Positions 35,828 to 46,500 of a stretch of DNA of 64,000 bases are shown piece after piece. The stretch's first letter is position 1, and the number at the start of each line of letters is the position of its first letter. The DNA is from Epinephelus fuscoguttatus. Lineage: Eukaryota; Chordata; Actinopteri; Perciformes; Serranidae. The position numbers were made by a program, and so were the translations under genes. The notes under the pieces were generated by a model. The model did no database searches, had not been told where the DNA came from, and was given only the letters and a program-made list of their open reading frames with translations. The stretch lies in contig NC_064769.1 of assembly GCF_011397635.1 (NCBI RefSeq), forward strand, positions 22,353,207-22,417,206, in the 5' to 3' direction.

Positions 35828-36530
35828 CTGAAAAACAAGGATTGCAGGAAATGTTACAAAATGCAGTCACTGTCACCAACATCTTCCTACAATCTACCTC
35901 TACTTCAAGACAATTAAATTACTTCTGTTTTATTTCATTCAAACTGAAAACAAACCACAAATCGGGTGAGTCAATATCAATGTGTTATGTGAATCTGTTA
36001 GTTGCATTAGCCATCTCTATGTTGCTTTAGCTCTGAGGCTGTACACATAACGTTAATCAGTGTAAATCGTAACTATGGCTTGGGATATTACAATAAACTA
36101 TTACATATTAATTATATACCTTTGGTAGGATGCAATGCTTCAATACTATAACTCAGACCTGGTAAATATGACCAGGTTTTCTGTTAAAGCAGATCAACTT
36201 AGCCGCTAGCTATATTAGCTACATTAGCTAACGGTAGACTTCTATGAATTACAACTACAAAACTCTTAAGGTATCGTTATCTAATAAATGTTCAGACCTC
36301 CATAGATTATTTTAAAGGAATTACTACAAACTAAAGCCTCATGCAACTTAAATACGTAACTCAATTTAACATTAACATTTGATTCTTTACTGAAGAAACT
36401 TTGGGTTCTGCAAACAGGCGGAACCATGTTAGCACCGAATGAATGGACTATTAGAAACAACGCAGACAAACACCACTGTTGACTAAACTACGTGATAGCG
36501 CGATTTTTAAAAACATAATAAGACGGTTAC

Positions 36531-36610
36531 CTTTATCTTTTCTTGGAAACTGGTAGCGTTTGTTGTTTCTTCTTACCGACTAAGCAACGTGCGCTTGTCG
36601 CTTTCTTCGC
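36531..36610 (-). promoter_or_regulatory. snrpd3: Probable snrpd3 5' untranslated exon 1
   Basis: In transcript sense, GATAAAG|GTAACC at 36531 is a usable donor, and a stronger alternative GTCG|GTAAGA ends the exon at 36577. Either would splice to the acceptor at 35827. The sequence upstream looks like a TATA-less housekeeping promoter. The cap site is not determined. Confidence 0.5.
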
Positions 36611-36636
36611 GTACCTTTTGGAGCCTTTTCCGCCTA

Positions 36637-36697
36637 CCCACAATGCCACAGTGGTTCAAAGAATTACTTCCGGTGGTGCTTTGCGTTGCATTGTGGG
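36637..36697. promoter_or_regulatory. snrpd3: snrpd3 core promoter motifs: paired CCCACAATGC and an ETS site
   Basis: cccacaatgc at 36637-36646 is repeated exactly in inverted orientation at 36688-36697 (gcattgtggg). An ETS-type acttccgg lies between them at 36666-36673. CCCACAATGC-like elements (THAP11/ZNF143-type) and ETS sites are common in TATA-less housekeeping promoters. The placement just upstream of the putative first exon supports a promoter role. Confidence 0.55.
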
Positions 36698-36839
36698 ATT
36701 TGGTGTTTTGAGCTAATATATCGTCTCCAGGAGAAAACCCCTGATTTGTTTATGGGGTTATTGTTTGATGTTGGATGGACTAGAACTGAAGGACAAAAAG
36801 TGTAATAATAAGCATATTCGTCAAATATTTCAGAGAAAG

Positions 36840-37560
36840 AACAATGCTGTAGCTAGACGGAAGTTCTTTTGGAGTTCTCAGATTGTGGACCTGGCTTTTA
36901 CCCCACAAATATTGCATCTCTAACAAAATCAAAGAAATTCACATTAAAATTTTACATAAAATTTACCCCGTTAATTGTTTTATCGCCAAATTTACCGAAA
37001 TAGATGATTTATGTTCTTTTTGTAACCAATGTGTTGAAACTATTTGACATTTATTTTTTGATTGTAGAATCACAAAAGCTTTCTGGTCAGCTCTTAATCT
37101 CCATTTTTTCAACTCTGCCAATATCAAATACTCCTTTACATTAAGAGATATCATCTGCTACTACAATAACAAAAATAACAAAGATTTTGAGTTTTTATTA
37201 AATTTTGTAATCCTTCATGCTAAATTTTACATTCACAAACAAAAATTTGCCAAATCTTGCCCCAATTTTAAATCCTGCCTCTTAGAATTTGATTACACTA
37301 TGAAATCCTTACATTTAATTGAAAACAGTAAAAGTATCAAAACTTACTGCTCATTATGAAACGTTTTTCCCATCCTCTGACTAAAATCTGTTGCTTATTT
37401 TTATTGTCCTGTTATACTGTCTTTATGTCTGTACCAACACTTTTTAGAGTCTTGTATGTATTTTTTGCATTGTCCCATTTGTGGTGTACCTGCTTGTTTG
37501 TTTATTTTGTGTATGACGGCAATGAAAATTTGACTGACGCTCTGTTTTCCTGACCCTCGG
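36840..37560 (+). mobile_element. L1-like LINE, 3' part of ORF2 (fossil)
   Basis: Plus-strand translation from about 36912 to the stop at 37357-37359 gives a continuous ORF2 C-terminal region, broken by one in-frame TGA. Within it is the zinc-binding reverse-transcriptase tail CSFCNQC...HLFFDC...AFW. This pattern is typical of L1/Tx1-clade ORF2 ends. A 3' UTR-like AT-rich stretch follows. It is 5'-truncated and sits just upstream of the snrpd3 promoter. Confidence 0.8.
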
Positions 37561-38049
37561 TCATCTCTGTCACCACACAGCAAGTTTTTGTATAGATTTA
37601 CATGTAGTTCAGTCAGGCTTAACTCAATAGAGGGACACCCAGGATACTTTTTACTGGTCCTAGCACCCTCCAGCATCATATATTAAAAGTATAATTTCAT
37701 GGATTTAGTGGAACTTTTTTTTTCAAGGTCAAAAGCAAAGTGTCAGTGTCTTACAGTCATGGTCTGTGTAAAATGGTGTTAATATTGGATGGTCTGTGTG
37801 TGCCTATCCAAGTTATTTGGTGTCTTTTCCTAAGCTTTGGTGGTAAGTCTTTTAAATAAAACACATCTTCAAAGGAAATTTGAATGTATTATACCTGTAT
37901 TTTGGGGTACTACTACCCAAAACCAATTTTTTAACCACATTTTCCACTTACAGTTTGTGCCACACTGCTCCTATAGCTGCGTCTACTTCTATTATGTGTA
38001 TACATTCTTGTGTATAGACATATTATATATATATGTTTAGTATCTACAA

Positions 38050-40440
38050 TGTCATCATCTTTCGTTGTAGGTTTGACACCTATGTAGGGAATTGTAGCAC
38101 GGGGGAGATGAAGGGTTGACGTGGAGATATGGAGTGTGTGTGGGCTGACTGCTTCTATAAGCAACTTTGAGCATTTTACTCATATTATCATTATCTTTTT
38201 TTCATTTACTTAAAGCATTTCATTTAAATTTAGAAGCAATATGGAATGCTGTGCCTCTTGATGATGTGCCAAAAAGAGACACCCTGTAGGCATCTTAAGA
38301 GTCTTAGATGGACTGGCCCCAGGCAATGTTGTAAAGAACCTGACTGCTCCATAGCCTGTGCAGAGTGCAGAGATATGTGCATGAATATGCCAGCACAGCT
38401 GGTGTCATTTAAGGTCTCACTGTGAGTGCGGATACGCATCGTGGTTGTCATGGAAATAGAAATTGGTGTGTGCAGAAAATTCAGTGATAATATGGTTTAT
38501 AACCTAACCTAACCTTTGTTTGGATTCAAAAAAGGTCCTTTTGGGTCTGTACCTGCCAAAGTGCACATATACACTGAGAACAGTTCATATCTGATGGTTG
38601 TATGTGAAAGAACATCCTGGAAAACCAACGTTTAGACATAAATTCCACAAAAATAGCATGTTTAGAAGCAGAGATATAGATATATAGATTCTATGTAAAC
38701 CAACAACCTCCCGCACACATACACTAACATCACGCATGCTGTACATTTAGACTTTTAGAAATTTAAACAGGTACAAATGGAAATTTGCTTTTTCGTTTGT
38801 CCCCAGAGTGGTGTCTCACTGAAGCGAAGCCTATACACCAGATGTTTCCTGTATCATGTGGGTCCATGTCTTCATCACATCAGCCTGAGAGAGAACAGAA
38901 ATAGAATCCTAGAATAAACATCGCCTACAAACAAACGTGTTATTAAATTATTCTGCTAATTTGCTTGTACTTTCTCAGATGACTCATATATATTTTGCAT
39001 GCCAATGTCATGCTTCCTATATAGTATTTTATCACTGAATAGCACACTATAAAGACAACCACTGGATTGTTTCCTGTCGGGGCATCATACCATCATATAC
39101 CCTGCCGGAGCCTTGTGTGTGGTTTTTAAGACAGATGATGGGGTCTGTGAGGTAGATTAGGTGGCTGTTATTGTCCGTACCTTCAGCAGTCTGTTGTTTA
39201 TTTGGGATTTTTTTTATTTATTGTGCTGAAATGACTCAGACATGAATCACCCCTAATCACATAATTTTTATAACCCTTATCTCATGCTTGTCAACGTGGT
39301 GCAAAAAAAACAAAGCATTAAAATGAAATGGCTTTATTCATTTTAATATCCCTGGGCATGACCACAAAGTATAACAACCGATATGCATTATTTTTGAATA
39401 AACACACAGTACATGCACCAAGTACATACCCATGTATGTTTACTCCTGGAGACATGTCTGTGGCATTGCTTTAAGGCACGTAAATGTTGCTTAATGCAGG
39501 CCTTCCCCACAGTAAGAAGGCTTTTTAATGAGGAACGAGAAAGCATAATGGCATAATAAAAGACATCATCCAATGAACCTTCATTTGATTTCCATTGCAT
39601 TAGCCTCATTGACTGGCGTCAGCAGCCAGGCTACTCTGTAAACACCTCTTGCTGAGTAGTCTGTGACCATGTGTATGTACTCTACGTGAGTGTACCTGTG
39701 TTTTTCATGGTGTCTATTTGTACAGGCTCGACTCTGAAAGTAGCCGCACTACAGACATATGGAGTGATATTTGGATAGATTAAACAAGCTCTTTGTTTTG
39801 GATGGTTGGTAACTGACCTGTATACATTGGGTGCCTTTGACGCATATGTCACATAGCTGTTGAGCCAGCAACGGACACGTGTTGCCTGGCAGTTATCAAA
39901 TCACTCATCAAACTAGCAACATCTAATGTTCTGTAGCTATCCTGCACTTTGAGAAATGACTTTTTAACTGATCTTTACACAAGAGATGGTGCTTCAGTGT
40001 CACTGATTTCCCCTAAATGTTTTATGGTTCATTCAGGCCATTAGTCACAACTCCTTGTAGGATACACTTCAGTCCATGGGTGCTTCATCTGTAACAGTAT
40101 GGAGTCTGTGGTATGTATCGGGTGAAGTCAGGCAATTTGTGACATCAGGTAAAATGAGACAAATAAGATTTTACATCCTGGGCTCTTTAAATATCCACAG
40201 CCAGTCACCAAACATGTTGCTTTTTATCTAGAAATGTCATTTACATGAAACAATCATTTTGGCGGTCTGAGATAACTAGAATGAGCAGAACAAATATTCA
40301 CAGAATCACTGGTCCCAGTAATTGCATGATAAGCTACGTGACATGTTGTTCCTCTTTTTGGTAAAAAGAGCCCACAACAATAAGGGTAGTTATACCATTA
40401 CAACAAAAGTGGTTTGAGGATGTTGAATTTTGTTAACTGT
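38050..40440. other. Intergenic region between snrpd3 and adora2a
   Basis: No coding exon, RNA gene or clearly bounded repeat was recognised. Confidence 0.4.
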
Positions 40441-40445
40441 TGCAG

Positions 40446-40755
40446 CAGTGGTTCCCATGTGGTGGGTCCAAAAGTGGGTCCATTCTGAATGGATCACAAG
40501 TGACCTGCGTATGTGTCAAGTTTGTAAAAAGACACTTTATTTTGAAATATAGTGATTTTCCAGCATAGAGCTGGAAGTGCTGTTTCCTGCTGTAGAGTGA
40601 GTGACTAATGGACAGCTGCTTGACAGAGACAGCAAACTGGCTCAACGACATGGCCAAATGCAAGTAGGATGCTGAATATATTAAAATGCATGGACCTTAA
40701 ACTACTGACTAAGGAGAAATCTGGATCCTGTAGCTGGACCAGTTTGGAATTACTG
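40446..40755. mobile_element. Candidate hAT-like MITE
   Basis: Begins CAGTGGTTCCCA, a common hAT terminus, and ends with the degraded tggaattactg. Non-coding; target duplication not convincing. Confidence 0.4.
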
Positions 40756-41273
40756 TTTTACAGGGAAGGGTTTTGAGTGAGTTCTTAATGCATTCAGGTA
40801 AAATGGGACAAAAAATTAAGCAAAAATTGAACATTTTTCTAACATAAAACCATTATGTTTTTAGGGCTCCCTATTAATTAAAAACATTTTTAGGATTTTT
40901 GTCACTTAAAAGATATTAGTGCAGTGAGTCCAGAATTAGTCATCACTGTTACACCCATGCACAGGAGTGTCCATTTTGTATATTGACAATATGACACCAA
41001 GGAAACAGGCAGCATAAGAGAAAGCATGGCAAAAAAATGGGGTGATCTTTCTAGATAAAAAGTCAGGTAGCATTAATGATTTAATGAATTAATGAATGAA
41101 CTAGTAAATGGATTTAACCATTTAAAAAACAAACATGACTGTCCCACTTTACCTTACCAGCTGTCCTATATTACCCGAACATGTTATCAGAGTGAGGTTG
41201 GGGTTTTCGATATGCTTAAAGGTCAAAAGTTTCTCAAGAATTTTACAAGGCAATGTATTTTCTATATAGAAAT

Positions 41274-41985
41274 ACACTGGCTTGCAAAAGTATTTACCCC
41301 CCTTGGCATTCTCTCTATTTTGTTGCCTTACAACCTGGATTTTAAAAGGAATTTGGGGGGGTTGTATCATTTGATCTACACAACATAACTACCACTTTGA
41401 AGATGCAAAAAAAAAAAATTTTTTTGAAACAAACAAGAAATACAACAAAGAACAGAAAACATGAGCATGCGTAATTATTCACCCACGCCAAAGTCAATTC
41501 TTCGTACAGCCACCTTTTGCAGCAATTACAGCTACAAGTCTCTTCGGGTATGTCTCTATGAGCTTGGCACATCTAGCCACTGGAATGTTTGTCGATTCCT
41601 CATGGCGAAACTGCGCTAGCTCCTTCAAGTTGGATGGATTCCACTTGTGTGCAGCAATCATTAAGTCGTACCACAGAATCTCAATTGGATTGAGGTCTGG
41701 TTTCTCCTTAAACCACTGGAGTGTTGCTTTACCAGTGTGTTTAGGGTCCTTATCCTGAAGGTGAACCTCTGTCCCAGTCTCAAATCTCTGGAAGACTCAA
41801 ACAGGTTTCCCTCAAGGATTTCTCTGTGCCATCCACCTTTCCTTCAATTCTGACCAGTTTCCCTGTCCCTGCCAATGAAAAACATCCCCACAGCATGACG
41901 CTGCGACCACCATGCTTCACTGTGGGGATGGTGTTCCCAGCATGTTGACAAAGGACAAATACATCTGCACACACCGCTTTTCAGT
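41274..41985 (-). mobile_element. Tc1-like transposon remnant
   Basis: The terminal inverted repeat cactggcttgcaaaagtatt lies at about 41275 with the usual acccccc continuation. On the minus strand, transposase pieces can be read: [37 protein letters not shown]-like and PDLNPIEILWYDL-like segments. The catalytic region carries a deletion between the PKHT and PDLNPIE motifs. The 5' half and the second TIR are missing, so it is inactive. Confidence 0.85.
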
Positions 41986-42626
41986 TCAAGGGACTGCATA
42001 GCAGAGACACATAACAAGTTCTAAAAGTTACACTCAAGGTAGACTTAAGGATTTTACGTGGTTTTCTGGGTAATCTAAAGAAAACAGCAAACCAATAAGT
42101 ATTTAAGACTTTTATTTCTCCAGTAAATAAAAACAGTGCAGATGGCCATTGGGCTACAAAAGGTGACCTGATGCAACGTTATAAAAAAGCAGTTCAAGAA
42201 TTTAAATGTTTATTGTGCATTGCACAATACAGTACAGTTGATAAAGCATTGTTTCCTGCACATTAAAATGCACATAATTTAAAAGGCATGCAAACTAAAA
42301 AAAGAACATTTATCTGGGAGACAGAACACACTGAAAAAGATGTCATTGTATGTCAAAAAAGTGTAAGCATGAGCCCATTTTTAACATCCACATGTTGTAT
42401 GCTTGTAGATGCGATCCAACTCAGACATGGTTGATGAGAAAAAGTGATAAATCAGGCCAAGATGTTCCCTGGCAACCAGTTTAAGTGACTTCAGATAGCT
42501 ATTGATTTGCTGAGGTTTCATTAACCCGTGTTCATATTGTCATGTTCACACATTGTCATTTGTTTTATGGCAATAGAAATATACTTTAAATACCTGAATA
42601 TCTTTCTAAACACCTTAATATCTTTG

Positions 42627-43588
42627 TCATGAGACTTCTGTAAGCTCTGTTGAGTGGACACAGTCCGTCTGTTTTAGGGAGAGAGCGTGAACATTCACAA
42701 AAGTAATGCAACTTTCACTGTCTTTCACCTCCAAAACATCTGTTGCCCCCCCAGGGTATGTGACCAACTGGGCTCCATCCTGAGCAAATCCCATGACGCA
42801 CGGCTGCTGCTGCTTTGCTGAAAGGGTGTTGCCCTTTATTTGGCGTCCGTTGGGTATGTAGCTGCTTGGTGCTGCATCTAAGTTTGATGTCCAACAGCAA
42901 GAGGCTTCGTGAGCAGCTTTCGGTGGAGTTCGGTCAGGACTGGGGTTCAGGACGTAACTAATCACTACTGTGCCACATGACGAACCCTCTCTACTGGCAC
43001 GGGAGGAAGTCCGCATGATACTGCTGCTCCTAACACCTCTGCCATCACCAAACCCATGTCCATTCCTCTGCCCGAGGATGTGCTGGTACAGGATCCTCCG
43101 AAAGGTCTGTCTGAACTCCCGAATGCGGTAAGCATAGATGAAGGGATTCACGACAGAGTTGGCATGGGAGAGGATGATGGCGATGTTCATCACCCAGATA
43201 TGTGCGCGCTCACAATCCTGACACAGGTGGTTGAAGCAGTTGATGATGTGCAGTGGAAGCCAACACAGAGCAAACAACCCAACGATGATGGCCAGCGATT
43301 TGGCAGCATGGACTTCCTTCTGCAGGGTGGAACGAGATGAGCTTGACGATGTGGTTATCGCTCCAGGAGCAGGTAAGTGCGCAACTTTAAGCCCTATCAT
43401 TCGGAGCTGGCGCCGAGCAGCCATGAAGATGTGGGCATAGATGACCAGCATGGCCAACAGGGGCACCAACACACAGCCGAAGAAATTGAAATAGACCATG
43501 TAGTCCAGGCTGACCACTCTTTCAAACAGGCACTCCGTCAAGCCTTCACGACAGGGGCTGATGCTGTCTGCGGCGGTGGTGTTCGAAC
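42627..43588 (-). CDS. adora2a: adora2a coding exon 4 (ECL2-TM7 and C-tail)
   Basis: 962 nt from ATACAG|GT to TGA at 42629-42627. Encodes residues 146-465: ECL2 with NTT sequon, TM5, a Ser/Pro-rich ICL3 ending [14 protein letters not shown]6 CWLPLHIIN (Trp255), TM7 with NPFIY (Asn293), helix 8 and a Ser-rich tail. TTTATT at 42209-42214 is a candidate AATAAA signal on the transcript strand. Confidence 0.95.
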
Positions 43589-46500
43589 CTGTATAACAGA
43601 AGACAGAGGTGATTTATTGTCAGTTTTGTCTTTTAATAATAATAATAATGTTTCTTTCACAGCAGAGAGAATTCTACATATTCGTAAAACATTTTTCATA
43701 TATTCCAGGCAATGTGAATGGTTTAGGTTTCTCTAAAAGCCACTGAAGGCAATATGAAAATGCCAGATGCATTTCATCTAATTGTCAGCACTGAAATTAA
43801 TTTGAGCACTTCTCTCTGGAAATACTGTTTAATACAAATGCATTTCTACATTTTCTTTAGGTGCCTTTCTTTATGCATTTTCACCCCCTCAATAGGTCTC
43901 AGGATATTGAAAATGGTTGCTCTAGTAAGAGACTTGAAGCACAGTTTGTTTTGATATGCATTTACTTTGATTAACTCTTCCAAAATTCTGATTCTAGCTT
44001 TAAACAACCAACAGCGAGACAAGTTTGAACCCAATACTCAATACACTGTGACAGATGCCACAAAATAAGTCTCCCACCTCCGTTCCAGCCCAGCATGGGT
44101 GTCAAGCCGATGCCCACTGAGAGAACCCAGCACAATGCGATGATGCCCTTCGCCCTCTGCCCTGTCACCAGGCTGTTGTACCTAGAAGGTGAAGCAGAGC
44201 ACGGTGATACATTAGGGCTAGTTGTTCTGTTGTATCTAATCTCAGTGTGATAGTATCCCCGTGAAGCAAAGTCAATATTTGATGATTTAAATCATCAAGC
44301 AGAAAATGGTTGTGTATTCAAGCCTAAATGCACTATTTGTCTAATAAGCCAAAGCAAAAGATGACAATGTTTATATTGTTGCACCACTGGCTTTTGAATA
44401 CACTGCAACCACTTACACAAATCTGACCAGTACCAGTTCTTTTGTCTGCTGATTAAAGACACACCAAGAATTTCAAATATACAGATCCATTCTGATTTTG
44501 CAAAGGTCGTTTTGTATGTCCTTTTTTTCCTTGCATGTTCGGTTTCATCCACAGTAATATGTTTATGTTTTGGTTTCAGGAAGGTTGAGAAGTACACGTA
44601 GTGTGAAATGTTGCTCCATGACTCCACAAACAGTTGAGTGAGTGTGCATTCATCTGCAATAATGGGCACTTCCTTCGCACACTGTAATTTACCAGCACAC
44701 TTCTTCCTCATCTGAGTTCTGACGCTAATGCAAAGCTCTGAAGAATTTGTCATTCAGTCAGGTCATGCAGAAGCTTCTGAGAAATGCAGTGAAATACAGA
44801 AATGACAAATATTAATGATGGTGGTTTGCTGTAAATGTAATTTGAGTGAAATGATGAGGACATTTATTTTACAGTGCAATCTCTGATAGGATTATGTGCA
44901 CTTAAAGGGATAGTTCAGATCTTATGTGGGATTATATGAGGTCAGTGAATTACCTACAGTAGACAGTGTCATGAACTTGTCATAAACATTATGTACATGT
45001 CATAAACATTTATGACTGCTGTCATTAAGTGTCATTCGGTTTTTGTAATGACAAGCTGACATTGTTTGGGTTGTCTTGATTATGACAACTTGACATTAAT
45101 TAGAGTGACATTACCAGAAGATGTCTTTGTCATGACAAGTTGACATTACATTTGTTTGGGATGTCCTTATAATGACAAGTTGACATTAACCAGGATGACA
45201 TTACCAGAAGATTTGTCATAACAATAATAATCATTATGTCAGCTTGTCATAAACACAAAAAGAGGTGCATTTCTTGTTAATGTCAAATTGTTATGACAAA
45301 GACATCTTATGGTAATGTCGTCCTGGTTAATGTCAAGTTGTCATTATAAGGACATCCCAAACAAATTTAATGTCGGCTTGTCATGACAAAGACAACTTCT
45401 GGCAATGTCACTTTGATCAATGTCAAGTTGTCATAATCAAGACAGATTAAGATTCAGTTCATTTACTGGTCTCAGAGAAATTTGACTTGGAACTAGGGGT
45501 CACCATACACATACATACAATCAACATATAGTCACCAATAATGTCAACTTGTCATTAAAAAAAACGAATGACATTTAATGACAGCAGTCATAAACATTTA
45601 TGACATGTACATAATGTTCATGACAAGCTCATGACTGTGTCATGTCACTCTTATGTAGATACCTTAAAGTAAAGTGTTACCCCTATTTTAGCCTCCCCAA
45701 AAATTCAATATCAGTTTAAGTGTACGCTATATTAAGAGTATTTTCACCTCTTACCTTCAGCAATGTTTGATAGGGAACTGACATTTTTATATTGCTCTCT
45801 TCAAAGCCAGACTCCATTGAGAAAAACAGTAATTTAACATTGCTGAACACAGGAGATGCTGGCCTACCTCTGCCTCTGTCAGTTAGTGTGTTTGTGTTAT
45901 TGTGTGATTTTGGCCTTTAAGAAGATTAGTTTGGATAAACCAAAGTTGCACAATATCACAAACAAACAAACTGAAAAGGCAGAAATAGACCAGCAGCTCC
46001 TGTGTTCTGCAATGTTAAATTACTGTTTTTATCAATGGAGTCTGGTAGCTTTGACAAAAGTATAGATGGGGAACCGAAGCCGTTCCCTGTCAGAACAGGC
46101 TGTCTGACGGCAAAGTAAAGTGCCTAAAATATTCTTAATATAGCATACATGTCAACCAATATTACATCTTTTTAGGAAGGACTTTTTTTAAGGAGCTAAA
46201 ATTGGTTTTGCTGCCCCTTTCCAAAGCAATACTTTGCTTAGTTACTATGGCAGTGCTACTGTATGCTTCCTCAGAGTGTGGGCATGACGACCGCCATCTC
46301 CTGTATGTAATACACTGACCATGGATAAGTACATCATACAACCCCACTTTGAAAGATCCAAAATATCTCTTTAAATATATACAATAGCTTTATGGCTGTT
46401 AAGTTCAGATGTTCAGGTCTATCATAAACACTGCTTGCATGTAAGCAGGCCATCTGGGCTATTCTTATCCACATCACTGATCCTGCTTTCAACATTTCAG

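Noticed and set aside
43056-43736. Plus-strand open frames opposite adora2a
   Set aside because: Antisense shadows of the conserved receptor exon; no independent support.
44295-44753. 152-residue open frame, minus strand, next to adora2a exon 3
   Set aside because: It lies in an adora2a intron, has no recognisable domain or splice link to the receptor, and shows ordinary AT-rich composition.
45000-45660. CRISPR-like array (regularly recurring gacaagttgacatta units)
   Set aside because: Units alternate in inverted orientation around one centre and vary in spacing. It is a palindromic transposon in a vertebrate genome.
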